DNA of 14,015 bases from Bog-159 sp035602155 (GCA_035602155.1 DATNMW010000005.1:1-14015); one strand, 5' to 3'. Numbered from the stretch's first letter, positions 7,825 through 13,806 are shown. Notes: a model not told the origin generated them from the sequence alone. A program made the numbers and translations.

Positions 7825-9135
7825 TCACTGGCTAATAGCTTCCGCCACCCCACGTTGTTCCATCGGCACAAAATCCCGCGCCTCATACCCCGTATAGATC
7901 TGCCGCGGCCGGGCGATCTTCTGTTCCGGATCCTCCAGCATCTCCTGCCACTGCGCCAGCCAGCCGACGGTGCGCGGAATGGCGAACAGCACCGTGAACA
8001 TCTCCGGATTAAATCCCATGGCCTGATACATGATGCCGGAGTAAAAGTCCACATTGGGATAAAGCTTGCGCTTCACGAAATACTCGTCTTCGAGCGCGAT
8101 ACGCTCCAGTTCCAGCGCGATCTCCAGCTTGGGATTGTAGCCGGTGACTTCGAAGACCTTGCCGGCGGCCCACTTGATAATGCGCGCGCGCGGGTCGTAA
8201 TTCTTGTAGACGCGATGTCCGAAGCCCATCAATTTACCCTTGCCGGCCTTGACGCTATCGACATAGGCGGGTACGCGGTCTTTGGCGCCGATCTCATCGA
8301 GCATGCGCAGCACCTCTTCGTTCGCGCCGCCATGCAGCGGGCCGGATAGCGCCGCCGCGGCCGCCGCTGTCGCCAGAAACGGATCGGCTTGGGAACTGCC
8401 CACCGCGCGCATCACGTTGGTGCTGCAGTTTTGTTCGTGGTCGGCGTGCAGGATAAACAGGATGTCGAGCGCGCGCGCCAGCACGGGGTTGGCTTGATAC
8501 TTCGGCTCGACCATCCGCCACAACATGTTCATGAAGTTTTCGGTGTAGGTCAGGTCGTTATCGGGATAGACGTAAGGAAAGCCGACGCTGTGACGGTAAG
8601 TGTAGGCCGCGATGGTCGGAACCTTGCCGATCAGCCTGCGGATTTGCAACTGGCGGACCTCCGGGTCCAGCACGTGGCGCGCCTCAGGGTACACGGTCGA
8701 TAGGGCCACCACCGTACTGATGAACATGCCCATGGGATGCGAGTTGTATCGGAAACCTTCCAGGAATTTCTTGGTGGTCTCATGCAGCATGGTGTGGTAG
8801 GTGATGCTCTCCACCCACGGTTTGAGTTCCGCCGCGGTGGGCAACTCGCCGTTCAGCAGGAGGTAAGCGACCTCCAGGAACGTGCAATTCTCGGCCAACT
8901 GCTCGACGGGATATCCGCGATACCGGAGGATGCCTTTGTCGCCGTCGATGAAGGTGACGGCGCTTTGGCAGGACGCCGTGTTCAAGAAGGCCGGATCGTA
9001 AGTCATCACGCCGAAGTCTTCGGGTCCGGTCTTGATCTGGCGCAGATCCATGGCCCGGATGGCGCCTTTATAAAACGGGAGATCGTAGGCGGCGCCGGTG
9101 CGCCGGTCCACGATATTGAGGACGTCCTTGTCCAT
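7825..9135 (-). CDS. gltA: Citrate synthase (type II, hexameric class)
   Basis: The enzyme condenses oxaloacetate and acetyl-CoA to citrate at the entry of the TCA cycle in the cytoplasm. The start chosen is ATG 9135-9133, with CCAGGAG 7 bases upstream; an in-frame ATG at 9159 would put that ribosome site inside the gene. The 436-residue length fits the Gram-negative class. Conserved blocks are RYRGYPVEQLAE (72-82), ILHADHEQNCSTN (228-240, with H230/H233), GPLHGGANEE (265-274, catalytic H268), GFGHRVYKNYDPRA (304-317, R308) and NVDFYSG (361-367, catalytic D363). All key residues are present. The upstream side holds a REP-like element and the divergent padR gene. No operon partners are seen, which is usual for this gene. 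Confidence 0.96.
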   Translation of the reverse strand: MDKDVLNIVDRRTGAAYDLPFYKGAIRAMDLRQIKTGPEDFGVMTYDPAFLNTASCQSAVTFIDGDKGILRYRGYPVEQLAENCTFLEVAYLLLNGELPTAAELKPWVESITYHTMLHETTKKFLEGFRYNSHPMGMFISTVVALSTVYPEARHVLDPEVRQLQIRRLIGKVPTIAAYTYRHSVGFPYVYPDNDLTYTENFMNMLWRMVEPKYQANPVLARALDILFILHADHEQNCSTNVMRAVGSSQADPFLATAAAAAALSGPLHGGANEEVLRMLDEIGAKDRVPAYVDSVKAGKGKLMGFGHRVYKNYDPRARIIKWAAGKVFEVTGYNPKLEIALELERIALEDEYFVKRKLYPNVDFYSGIMYQAMGFNPEMFTVLFAIPRTVGWLAQWQEMLEDPEQKIARPRQIYTGYEARDFVPMEQRGVAEAISQ

Positions 9136-9210
9136 TCGCAGTCTCCTGGCAACTTCCATATACAGGATACTGCAAAGGCGCGCACGTCGCGATCCGCCCA
9201 CGAAACGGTA

Positions 9211-9240
9211 CCGAGCCGCGACCGCGAGGGAGCGGTTGCC
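9211..9240. repeat. REP-like GC-rich palindrome
   Basis: CGACCGC (9219-9225) pairs with GCGGTTG (9232-9238) around a GAGGGA loop, preceded by CCGAGC. The plus-strand translation contains PSRDREGAV, a peptide I remember from many spurious small ORFs in Solibacter and some planctomycete genomes, which suggests a dispersed extragenic repeat. It sits between the divergent citrate synthase and padR genes. Only one copy is present in this window, so the repeat status rests on recollection. Confidence 0.5.
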
Positions 9241-9245
9241 GCCGC

Positions 9246-9281
9246 TTGTCTAGTAGACGCGCTCTGGTAGACAGTCTGCTA
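9246..9281 (+). promoter_or_regulatory. Candidate PadR operator/promoter: two TAGAC palindromes
   Basis: Site 1 is GTCTA-G-TAGAC (9248-9258) and site 2 is TAGAC-A-GTCT (9268-9277). Their centres, 9253 and 9273, are exactly 20 bp apart, about two helical turns. The half-site is the same in both, with arm order reversed. A possible -35 TTGTCT (9246-9251) and a weak -10 TAGACA (9268-9273) overlap them at 16-bp spacing. Position directly before the PadR gene fits autoregulation, a common feature of the family; binding is inferred. Confidence 0.45.
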
Positions 9282-9298
9282 TGGTGAGCTCGACAAAC

Positions 9299-9634
9299 AT
9301 GCCAAACCGCATTGAACTCATCCAGGGCGCCCTCGACCTGCTCATCCTCCAGGTGCTGCAATGGGGGCCGCACCATGGCCATGGCATCGGACAGGCGATC
9401 CGCATCCGGTCGCAGGATGCGTTGCAGGTCGAGCATGGCTCCCTGTATCCCGCGCTGCACCGGCTGGAAGGCCAAGGCTGGCTGGCGGCGGAATGGAAGA
9501 TGTCGGAAGCCAACCGCCGCCCCCGCCATTACAAGCTCACGTCCAAGGGCCGGCGGCAACCGATCGAAGAACAATCCAGGTGGAAACAACTGGTGCGCGC
9601 GGTGGCCCGCACCATGAAGCCCGTCAAAAAGTGA
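9299..9634 (+). CDS. PadR-family transcriptional regulator
   Basis: The product has 111 residues from ATG 9299; GGTGAG lies about 10 bases upstream. An in-frame ATG at 9281 would add six residues (MVSSTN) but overlaps the candidate operator, so I prefer 9299. The sequence is a PadR winged helix: QGALDLLILQVLQWGPHHGHGI (helices 1-2), LQVEHGSLYPALHRLEGQGWL (recognition helix) and SEANRRPRHYKLTSKGRR (wing), ending in a basic dimerisation helix. This subgroup in Acidobacteria usually precedes a large ADOP/MacB-like permease gene. Here only a 10-codon echo of that partner follows (9639-9671), so the regulator seems orphaned. It probably acts as a dimeric repressor; its ligand is unknown. Confidence 0.9.
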   Translation: MPNRIELIQGALDLLILQVLQWGPHHGHGIGQAIRIRSQDALQVEHGSLYPALHRLEGQGWLAAEWKMSEANRRPRHYKLTSKGRRQPIEEQSRWKQLVRAVARTMKPVKK

Positions 9635-9638
9635 ACCC

Positions 9639-9671
9639 ATGTGGCGTTTCTTCCGGAAACAGCCTCTCTAG
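9639..9671 (+). pseudogene. Vestigial start of an ADOP-type permease gene
   Basis: Four bases after the padR stop, ATG GTG-free codons read MWRFFRKQPL and then TAG. The position and the basic-aromatic opening resemble the N-terminus of the ADOP (acidobacterial duplicated orphan permease) proteins that normally follow padR in these genomes. After ten codons the similarity ends and unrelated sequence begins. The match is short, so chance resemblance is possible. Confidence 0.35.
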
Positions 9672-9813
9672 CCTACAATCTTACACGGCCGCATCATCTC
9701 GTTGTCTTCAAGTTCCGGAACGTGGCAATGCCAGACGTGGCGGAACCCGTCGCCGGGTTTTGACGCAGGTATGCTTTCGCATCGGATGGCTGGCGATTGA
9801 GTACCTGGAACTG
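9668..9813 (-). pseudogene. Multicopper oxidase C-terminal relic
   Basis: On the minus strand, 9739 down to 9668 reads HVWHCHVPELEDNEMMRP followed shortly by TAG. This is the type-1/type-3 copper motif at the end of multicopper oxidases (usual form HCHILEHEDNEMMRP). A second piece, FQVLNRQPSDAKAYLRQN (9810-9757), lies in another frame and matches the segment that follows the HPMHLH motif in these enzymes. The sequence normally between the two (about 30-60 residues) is missing. The downstream type-1 His ligand is Leu (CTT where CAT is expected). With a frameshift, an internal deletion and a lost ligand, this is non-functional. Confidence 0.65.
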
Positions 9814-9863
9814 CTTCCGGTCAGCTTTGACGATACCGTCACTCTTGCCCGGCCCGAACCACA

Positions 9864-9990
9864 CTGTTCTCGCTGCCAGGCGTGGTGGTCAACTGTATGC
9901 TGCTGAACGCAGACATCCGCGCCGCAAGCCATTCTCGGCTGCGGCGCGCTCAATCTTCGCCTCAAGCTCGTGTGTGAAATGGACTTCCAT
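9864..9990 (-). pseudogene. Antitoxin relic with frameshift
   Basis: From ATG 9990 the minus strand reads MEVHFTHELEAKIERAAAEN, typical of small addiction-module antitoxins (MEVHFTPELxAKLxRxAAExG) found in cyanobacteria and Acidobacteria. After residue 21 the match continues one base out of frame as GADVCVQQHTVDHHAWQREQ, the second helix of the same family. Later sequence does not match. No ribosome site precedes the ATG and no toxin gene follows. The relic starts 21 bases after the DUF1080 stop on the same strand. The reading is based on memory of the family pattern. Confidence 0.45.
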
Positions 9991-10011
9991 CGTCTATCGA
10001 GGAAAGCATCC

Positions 10012-10605
10012 TCACTTGGCCGGCAGCGGCCGCATCATCGGATTCCGGAACTCGACCACGCTCCCCTTATTATGTTGCTGCAGCGCCAACAGGCCCTTCA
10101 TATACGTGTTCTTCTGGTCCACGTAATCCACAACCACCTTGTCGTTCACCTTGATCACGATATGATTGCCGTCGGCGATGACGTCCTGCGTCCACCAAGT
10201 ATCATCCGGGACGAGTTGCTCCTTGATGTCGGCGAAACGGTACAGGCTGCCTGTGCGGCGCCAGTCGGAATGCGTATTGTTCACCTGGGCCTCGTAACCG
10301 GCCGGCCACTCGGGCCCGAACTTCGCGCGGAAATACATGCCGGAATTGCCGCCATGGTTGATCTTGACTTCGGCCTTGAACTCGCAGTTTTCACACTCGT
10401 GCAGCATGTAGAACAGATGGCTGCGCTCGCCGTCGCCTACGATTTTGCCGTCCTTCACGGACCAGCTCTCGGGGTTATCGCCCGCCTTCCAGCCATCCAG
10501 CGTCTTGCCGTCGAACATGGCAATCCATCCGCCGCCGTCATCCGCCGCCAGCAGACAAGCCGCCGCCACCAGGCCGGCCGCCGCTAGCCGCATCGGGAAA
10601 CTCAT
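10012..10605 (-). CDS. Secreted DUF1080 / 3-keto-disaccharide hydrolase-domain protein
   Basis: The product has 197 residues, starting at ATG 10605 with GAGG about 8 bases upstream. Residues 1-21 form a signal peptide (MRLAAAGLVAAACLLAADD). The rest is a single DUF1080 (PF06439) concanavalin-like jelly roll: GWIAMFDGKTLDGWK, SWSVKDGKIVGDGE, NCEFKAEVKINHGGNSGMYFR, GYEAQVNNTH, WTQDVIADGNHIVIKVND and GLLALQQHNKGSVVEFRN. The order is standard for the family and the protein is near full length for a single-domain member. Some family members hydrolyse 3-keto-glycosides produced by sugar 3-dehydrogenases; most are uncharacterised, so the activity is inferred from family naming. It probably acts outside the cytoplasmic membrane. 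Divergent from the ATPase gene across 54 bp. Confidence 0.9.
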   Translation of the reverse strand: MSFPMRLAAAGLVAAACLLAADDGGGWIAMFDGKTLDGWKAGDNPESWSVKDGKIVGDGERSHLFYMLHECENCEFKAEVKINHGGNSGMYFRAKFGPEWPAGYEAQVNNTHSDWRRTGSLYRFADIKEQLVPDDTWWTQDVIADGNHIVIKVNDKVVVDYVDQKNTYMKGLLALQQHNKGSVVEFRNPMMRPLPAK

Positions 10606-10659
10606 TCGTGTACCTCGCTTTCGCGGCCATTTTACTACAACCTGCTATCCTGAAGGCGC

Positions 10660-11259
10660 ATGTATCTGAAAATCCTGGCGCACCCGGTTTTCGTCAACCT
10701 GAACTTCCATATGCCGATGATCGTGGACCTTTCCCATCCGCTGGTGATGCTGCAAGGCGAGAACGGTTCGGGCAAATCCACGCTGCTGCATTCGATCTAC
10801 TACGCGTTGCGCGGCCAGCAGGTGGATGGCTACATCTACCGCCTGGATACCGGTCACGTGAAGCTCGGCGAAGTCTACCTGTTCGACGCCGAGGCGCACA
10901 ATCCGCGCACGAATCCGGAATTTTTCAAAGACGACCCGCGCATGCAGGAGTTTCTGAGCATGGCCAGCCACGGGCAAGTGATGCTGAGCATGTTCCGGGA
11001 GAACTTTCCCGGTTTGCCGGACGGCGCCGTGCTGTTGCTCGATGAGCCGGAGATGGCGCTCTCGGTTTCCAATCAGCGGCGCATTCTGAAGATGCTGCTC
11101 GAACTGGTGGACCAAAAGAAATTCCGCGTGATTTGCGCCACACACTCGCCGGTGCTGATCGAAGCGCCGGAGACCTACACCATCAACCTCGACAACCACA
11201 TCAATAAGAACGTTCTGGCGACGGATCTGGGCGTGCAGGGCGCCAGCACGATTCAGTAG
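10660..11259 (+). CDS. Small AAA/ABC-type ATPase (COG3910-like)
   Basis: The product has 199 residues, starting at ATG 10660 with GAAGG about 4 bases upstream. Visible motifs are Walker A GENGSGKST (33-41), an ABC-like signature SHGQ (103-106), Walker B AVLLLDEPE (123-131), a D-loop region ALSVSNQRR and the H-loop ATHSP (160-164). This is the complete ATP-binding core of an ABC/SMC-like ATPase of the 'predicted ATPase' type (AAA_15/AAA_21, COG3910), without transmembrane segments or a nuclease domain. Relatives include housekeeping proteins of unknown role and ATPase subunits of defence systems, but no partner gene is adjacent, so no function is assigned. The flanking genes are a DUF1080 protein (divergent) and a VOC protein (90 bp downstream, same strand). 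Confidence 0.83.
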   Translation: MYLKILAHPVFVNLNFHMPMIVDLSHPLVMLQGENGSGKSTLLHSIYYALRGQQVDGYIYRLDTGHVKLGEVYLFDAEAHNPRTNPEFFKDDPRMQEFLSMASHGQVMLSMFRENFPGLPDGAVLLLDEPEMALSVSNQRRILKMLLELVDQKKFRVICATHSPVLIEAPETYTINLDNHINKNVLATDLGVQGASTIQ

Positions 11260-11349
11260 GCCGGGTGGCGTATACGGGTGCATTGACTTTTTCCCGCGCA
11301 GTGTCGATTCCGGCAGCGCCCAATCGTCATAATGACGGAGAAGAACACC

Positions 11350-11712
11350 ATGGCAAACGCCTTCGTACATGTGGAACTGAGCACGACCGATGTGGATAAA
11401 GCGAAAGCCTTCTACGGAAAGCTTTTCGAATGGACGCTGGAGGACGTCCCGATGGGACCCGCCGGCGCCTACACGATGATCAAAGTCGCGAAAGGAACGG
11501 GCGGGGGGATGGTGAAGCAGCCGGTTCCCGGCGCGCCGTCCGCGTGGCTCGCCTACGTGGAAGTCGACGACATCGCGGCGGCCACGCAGAAGGCCCGCTC
11601 ACTCGGCGCGACGATTATGCAGGATGTGACTGAGGTAATGGGTATGGGTTGGCTGAGCATCCTGATCGACCCGACCGGGGCCGCGCTCGGTCTCTGGCAG
11701 ACCAAGAGATAG
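11350..11712 (+). CDS. VOC-fold (glyoxalase/bleomycin-resistance-like) protein
   Basis: The product has 120 residues. The start chosen is ATG 11350 with GGAGA 8-9 bases upstream; an in-frame ATG at 11332 would put that ribosome site inside the gene. The protein has the paired beta-alpha-beta modules of the vicinal oxygen chelate fold: FVHVELSTTDVDKAKAFYGKLFEW at the N-terminus and AWLAYVEVDDIAAATQKARSLGA in the second half, ending DPTGAALGLWQ. H8 in HVEL could bind a metal, but the final strand has Gly-Leu-Trp instead of the usual Glu ligand, as in many members of this 'predicted lactoylglutathione lyase-like' subfamily. Substrate unknown; antibiotic resistance should not be assumed. Confidence 0.87.
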   Translation: MANAFVHVELSTTDVDKAKAFYGKLFEWTLEDVPMGPAGAYTMIKVAKGTGGGMVKQPVPGAPSAWLAYVEVDDIAAATQKARSLGATIMQDVTEVMGMGWLSILIDPTGAALGLWQTKR

Positions 11713-11728
11713 CCGCACTTCATGCGGC
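11712..11728 (+). terminator. Hairpin at the VOC gene stop codon
   Basis: GCCGCA and TGCGGC form a perfect 6-bp stem around CTTCA, beginning at the last base of the stop codon. No T-run follows, so this is a weak candidate for a transcription end. Confidence 0.35.
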
Positions 11729-11739
11729 CGCACGGAGGG

Positions 11740-11775
11740 GGTCCGGGGGGACCGCTCGGACCAGGTCTCGGACCA
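11740..11775. repeat. Short hairpin and 12-bp-spaced direct repeat
   Basis: GGTCC-GGGG-GGACC (11740-11753) is a small inverted repeat. It is followed by CTCGGACCA at 11755-11763 and again at 11767-11775, a direct repeat with 12-bp period. All share a GGACC core. No function is evident; it could be debris from recombination at the edge of the decay zone. Confidence 0.4.
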
Positions 11776-11873
11776 CAAGCGTTCCGGTCGCGACGAGGCG
11801 GGATCAATTTACAGGACCGGCCTGTCGATCGGGGAGACCAACGCTATCTTGGACGCCTTTGGAGACTGCGGTA

Positions 11874-11966
11874 AACGGCTGCGCGGATCGCCTCGCGACT
11901 CTTAATCTGCATCACTTCAAATCGGTTGCGGCCGCATTCGGAATCCGCGCGGTGACGCCGCCGTAG
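11874..11966 (+). pseudogene. PIN-domain (VapC-like) toxin, C-terminal relic
   Basis: The frame ends DRLATLNLHHFKSVAAAFGI then RAVTPP and TAG at 11964-11966. This is the usual tail of PIN-domain ribonuclease toxins (pattern LATLNxxHFxxxAxxFGIxVxTP), with the last acidic residue and final strand. The upstream catalytic Asp motifs cannot be found in any frame between 11729 and 11874, so only the last 30 or so residues survive. It lies 26 bp upstream of the antitoxin-like relic, the opposite of the usual antitoxin-then-toxin order, so the two probably come from different modules. Confidence 0.5.
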
Positions 11967-11992
11967 GCATGGAAGGAGCAGGGTCAGTCACT

Positions 11993-12245
11993 ATGAGAAG
12001 AAGTAACGTGCTGCTGCGCCTGCAGGAGTCGCTGCTCGACGAGGCGCGGCGCGTCTCAGAAAGCGAGAGGGGTGGTGCTCAACCAGTTCATCAACGTGGC
12101 GGTTGCAGAGAAGCTGTCGGCGTTGCGGACTGAAGAATACTTTCGCCTGCGCTCCACCTGCGCCGACGTTCCCCAGGCCAAACGAATTCCGCGGCGCGCC
12201 GGAAAAGGGAAGCCGCCGGTTGCGGGGGCCGAAATCCAGTCGGCG
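11993..12245 (+). pseudogene. Ribbon-helix-helix/HicB-like antitoxin, frameshifted
   Basis: From ATG 11993 the frame reads MRRSNVLLRLQESLLDEARR and VSESERG, then drifts into nonsense and stops at TGA. One base out of frame, from about 12072, the protein continues as VLNQFINVAVAEKLSALRTE, EYFRLRSTCADVPQAKRI and RRAGKGKPPVAGAE, as in acidobacterial antitoxins that precede PIN toxins. The shift falls at a GGGG run (12066-12070), so either a real one-base insertion or a sequence error is possible. The normal stop after PPVAGDELP-type endings is also lost: the frame stays open into the downstream gene. An AGGAG lies 14 bases before the ATG, rather far. No toxin gene follows. Confidence 0.6.
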
Positions 12246-12323
12246 GCTCTCGGTGGTGGACCCCTGTATCGAGTACGCACCGTAAACAAACCCCCACTAT
12301 ACGATATCGCATGCAATATCCTT
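12246..12323. other. Short intergenic gap before the pheA stop codon
   Basis: The antitoxin relic and pheA converge here. The gap contains an AT-richer stretch with adjacent palindromes CGATATCG and GCATGC (12301-12313), but no stem with a T-tract that would qualify as a terminator. Confidence 0.3.
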
Positions 12324-13184
12324 CTAACCCCGCGGATAGCAGCCCAGAACCTTCAGCACGTCGGCCAACTCGCGCAGGTGGCCGAGAGCGTTCTGGGCCG
12401 CCGGCGCATCCACGCGGCCGAGGAAGTCCAAATAGAAGAGATATTCCCACGGTTTGCCGCGCAGCGGCCGCGATTCGATCTTGGTGAGATTCAGATCCCG
12501 GAGTGCGAAAGCACTGAGGCAACGGAACAAAGCGCCGGGGATGTTGCGTGTAGAGAACACAATTGAGGTTTTCCACTGCGCATTTGGGGGTACCCCCAGG
12601 GTATATTTGCGGGTATGATCCTGGGTCCGAAGGAGGAAGAAGCGGGTAAAATTCCGGCGGTCGTCCTCGATCGAACGCCGCAAAATACGCGCGCCGTAGA
12701 TCTCGGAGGCCACTGCGGAAGCGATGGCGCCGGCATCGCTAAGTCCTTCTTCCATAATCATTTTGGCGCTTCCGGCGGTGTCGTAATAAGTAACCCGTTC
12801 GATGCCCGGGTGGCGTGTGAAGAAATCCAGGCACTGGTTCAGCGCAACCGGATGCGAGTATACGCGCCGGATGCGGGAGAACGGCACCCCCGGGGGCGCC
12901 ATCAGGTTGTGAACGATGCGCACATTGGTTTCCGCCACGATAGGAAACTCGTAACGCTGGAGGTGGTCGTAATTCTCGTGTACCGAGCCTGCCAGCGTAT
13001 TTTCAATGGGAATTACCGCCCCCGCGGCGGACCCGTCCTGCAGGCTGCGGAAAACATCTTCGAAGCGCGGGCAGGGAAGCACGTCGATCGTAGCGCCCAG
13101 CAGTTTGCGGGCGGCTTCCTCGCTGAATGCGCCGCGTTCTCCCTGGAAAGCGATGAGGAGCGGTTTAGCAGCGCGGCGGGTCAT
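12324..13184 (-). CDS. pheA: Prephenate dehydratase (monofunctional, with ACT domain)
   Basis: The enzyme converts prephenate to phenylpyruvate in phenylalanine biosynthesis. The start chosen is ATG 13184-13182, whose ATGA overlaps the ubiX stop; the 286 residues then match a stand-alone prephenate dehydratase, without the chorismate mutase domain of the enterobacterial P-protein. The catalytic domain starts IAFQGERGAFSEEAA (11-25) and has VIPIENTLAGSVHENYDHL (58-75) and the essential T180-R181-F182 motif in NFTRFFLL. The ACT domain (about 206-282) holds the PGALF (216-220) and ESRP (237-240) motifs that bind phenylalanine for feedback inhibition. No strong ribosome site precedes the ATG (GGGCCCGCGCA), which fits translational coupling to ubiX. 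The frame is open further upstream inside ubiX but that part is out of frame with the real gene. Confidence 0.95.
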   Translation of the reverse strand: MTRRAAKPLLIAFQGERGAFSEEAARKLLGATIDVLPCPRFEDVFRSLQDGSAAGAVIPIENTLAGSVHENYDHLQRYEFPIVAETNVRIVHNLMAPPGVPFSRIRRVYSHPVALNQCLDFFTRHPGIERVTYYDTAGSAKMIMEEGLSDAGAIASAVASEIYGARILRRSIEDDRRNFTRFFLLRTQDHTRKYTLGVPPNAQWKTSIVFSTRNIPGALFRCLSAFALRDLNLTKIESRPLRGKPWEYLFYLDFLGRVDAPAAQNALGHLRELADVLKVLGCYPRG

Positions 13185-13747
13185 TGCGCGGGCCCATCCC
13201 ACCGGCGCACCTGCGCATCGGGCACCCCCATCAGGTCCAGCACGCGGTCCACGGTGTGGTCCACAAGGTCGAGAACGGTTTGCGGACGATTGTAGAATCC
13301 CGGAATAGGCGGCGCAATAATGGCTCCCATCTCGGTGAGCGCCACCATGGTGCGCAGGTGGCCCAGGTGGAAAGGCGTTTCGCGTACCATCAGCACCAGT
13401 TTGCGGCGTTCCTTCAGGGCTACGTCCGCGGCGCGCAGGAGCACGTTGGAGGTGATGCCTGCGGCAATGGCGGACATAGTCTGGATAGAGCAAGGCGCCA
13501 CCACCATGGCGTCCAGCGGAAACGATCCGCTGGCGAGGCGGCAGGAGATATCCTCTAGGGAATAAGAGTGTTGCGCCAACTTCTTAAGGTCGGCGGCGCG
13601 GCTCCCGGTTTCCAGAAATAGGGTCTTTTCGCCGGCGCGGGTGAGCACCAAGTGGATCTCCACGGCGGGATTTCGGTGCAGCCGCTCCAGCAACCGCACG
13701 CCGTAGATGGCGCCGCTGGCGCCCGCGATTCCCACTACAATTTTCAA
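13181..13747 (-). CDS. ubiX: Flavin prenyltransferase UbiX
   Basis: The enzyme joins dimethylallyl phosphate to FMN to make prenyl-FMN, the cofactor of UbiD-type decarboxylases (ubiquinone/menaquinone pathways and aromatic acid decarboxylation). The 188 residues are full length: IAGASGAIYGVRLLERL (7-23, flavin/phosphate loop), VVAPCSIQTMSAIAAGITSN (82-101), LVLMVRETPFHLGHLRTM (117-134) and the conserved FYNRPQTVLDLVDH near the end. The start is TTG at 13747-13745 with AGAGG about 7 bases upstream; an in-frame TGA farther upstream and no ATG/GTG between leave no better choice. No ubiD gene is present in the window. Its stop overlaps the pheA start by four bases. An 18-bp palindrome lies 24-41 bases upstream of the start codon. 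Confidence 0.94.
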   Translation of the reverse strand: MKIVVGIAGASGAIYGVRLLERLHRNPAVEIHLVLTRAGEKTLFLETGSRAADLKKLAQHSYSLEDISCRLASGSFPLDAMVVAPCSIQTMSAIAAGITSNVLLRAADVALKERRKLVLMVRETPFHLGHLRTMVALTEMGAIIAPPIPGFYNRPQTVLDLVDHTVDRVLDLMGVPDAQVRRWDGPAQ

Positions 13748-13770
13748 AATTAGCCTCTTGCGCCGGCATC

Positions 13771-13788
13771 TGTTCCGAATTCAGAACA
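13771..13788. promoter_or_regulatory. Operator-like 18-bp palindrome upstream of ubiX
   Basis: TGTTCCGAATTCAGAACA is a perfect inverted repeat except for one mismatched pair (C at 13776 against A at 13783). It lies between the ubiX start and the -35 of the divergent XRE gene, where a repressor would act on either side. The binding protein is unknown; the XRE regulator is an obvious candidate. Confidence 0.45.
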
Positions 13789-13806
13789 AAATCGGCTATT
13801 TTTGCC

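Noticed and set aside
9136..9201. Earlier citrate synthase starts (9201 or 9159)
   Set aside because: The AGGAG ribosome site lies 7 bases before 9135, and citrate synthases of this class begin near the MDKDVLNIVD segment.
9361..10126. Plus-strand open frames spanning 9361-9906 and 9797-10126
   Set aside because: They overlap padR in another frame or run antisense to the oxidase and antitoxin relics and the DUF1080 gene; no ribosome sites or motifs support them.
11283..11333. Promoter TTGACT with CATAAT before the VOC gene
   Set aside because: The two elements are 39 bp apart, far beyond working spacing, and no acceptable -10 lies 16-18 bp after TTGACT.
13185..13493. N-terminal extension of prephenate dehydratase up to 13493
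   Set aside because: It lies in the wrong frame of ubiX, has Pro/Gly/Arg-rich noise, and the catalytic domain begins right after ATG 13184.
13771..13788. LexA/SOS box at the ubiX-side palindrome
   Set aside because: Known LexA boxes have GAAC-N4-GTTC or GTTC-N7-GTTC layouts; here the half-sites are in the order TGTTC...GAACA around GAATTC, so no SOS assignment is justified.
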